Shown: positions 63,888 through 64,000 of the stretch, piece after piece | Numbering within the stretch: the first letter of the stretch is position 1 | Layout of the letters: each line of letters starts with the position of its first letter | Assembly (NCBI RefSeq): GCF_030067815.1 | Contig: NZ_CP125968.1 | Coordinates: 3,464,001 to 3,528,000 of the forward strand | DNA: 64,000 bases | Source of the DNA: Sporosarcina thermotolerans | Lineage (GTDB): Bacteria; Bacillota; Bacilli; Bacillales_A; Planococcaceae | Direction of reading: 5' to 3' | The notes under the pieces: generated by a model | What the model was told of the DNA's origin: nothing | What the model saw: only the letters and a program-made list of their open reading frames with translations | The model's database searches: none | Made by a program: the position numbers and the translations under genes

Positions 63888-64000
63888 ATGGATCTATTGA
63901 TTTTCATTATTGGTGCTACTGGTGAGTTTATACCACAAACGTATACACAGTTTTCTATTGTGTTTAAGATATTATGGCAGAAGGTTCTATGTTCCTTTAG
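63888..64000 (+). CDS. N-terminus of hypothetical protein (runs off the window)
   Basis: ATG at 63888 after GAGAGGATATGATAAAA opens MDLLIFIIGATGEFIPQTYT and stays open to the window end. Too short to assign. Confidence 0.4.
   Translation, partial: MDLLIFIIGATGEFIPQTYTQFSIVFKILWQKVLCSF

Noticed and set aside
1-64000. tRNA, rRNA, riboswitch or T-box
   Set aside because: I looked for cloverleaf-like GTTCRA loops, rRNA cores and T-box TGGNACCGCG motifs by eye and saw none that I could support; covariance-model searches would be decisive.

Overview
The window looks like chromosomal DNA of an endospore-forming, low-GC Gram-positive bacterium of the Bacillales, most likely the Planococcaceae (Sporosarcina-like). 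This is an inference from AGGAGG-type ribosome binding sites, a ComK-family competence regulator, a BclB-type exosporium protein, an SLH surface protein, an MhqR-like operator and cre-like sites. No rRNA or tRNA gene was recognised.

Layout. 1-11.5 kb: assorted housekeeping and envelope genes: DinB family, zinc-ribbon membrane proteins of the YvbJ/TcaA type, an FMN reductase, and two SDR oxidoreductases behind an MhqR-type operator. Copies of a small repeat (family A) with the motif GGTACCTGTGCA are scattered here. 11.6-17.4 kb: a tandem 21-bp repeat, then an intact operon kdgR-tctC-tctB-tctA-kdgK-eda for uptake of a sugar acid and catabolism of 2-keto-3-deoxygluconate. Its promoter carries an IclR-type palindrome and a perfect cre site. 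17.7-22.5 kb: an SLH protein, two lipoproteins, a GNAT enzyme, and a 1.1-kb segment with terminal inverted repeats and a 9-bp target duplication. 22.9-38.9 kb: one long minus-strand catabolic region. It has a four-carbon acid-sugar (threonate/erythronate-type) module (ltnD, DUF1537 kinase, class II aldolase, two Asp/Glu-racemase-family proteins, TRAP transporter dctPQM). Next to it is a second set (SDRs, metallo-hydrolase, D-2-hydroxyacid, aldehyde and iron-alcohol dehydrogenases) under a LacI-type regulator with several matching operators. 39.5-49.1 kb: a dipeptide ABC transporter with a Xaa-Pro peptidase, followed by a LytS-like kinase, an AraC-type response regulator and a membrane transporter. 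49-64 kb: accessory DNA of small unrelated genes, IS3, IS4 and IS21 material, comK, a sigma-factor gene, DUF6429 paralogues and a DUF4160/DUF2442 pair. It is peppered with about 15 copies of a ~47-bp hairpin repeat (family B) and contains a REP-associated tyrosine transposase (RAYT).

A caution for every reader: about two dozen genes are split by single-base frameshifts, and most sit in short homopolymers (typically one G/C or A/T missing). I read these mainly as sequence or assembly errors; I give full spans for the repaired genes and mark them as pseudogenes as the sequence stands. A few others (GntR, ComM, IS21, NERD) look truly truncated.

Most interesting candidates: the family-B hairpins with the RAYT (a possible REPIN-RAYT system in the Bacillales), the 1.1-kb TIR/TSD element without a transposase, the full-length family-A MITE, and the exact 21-bp tandem array.
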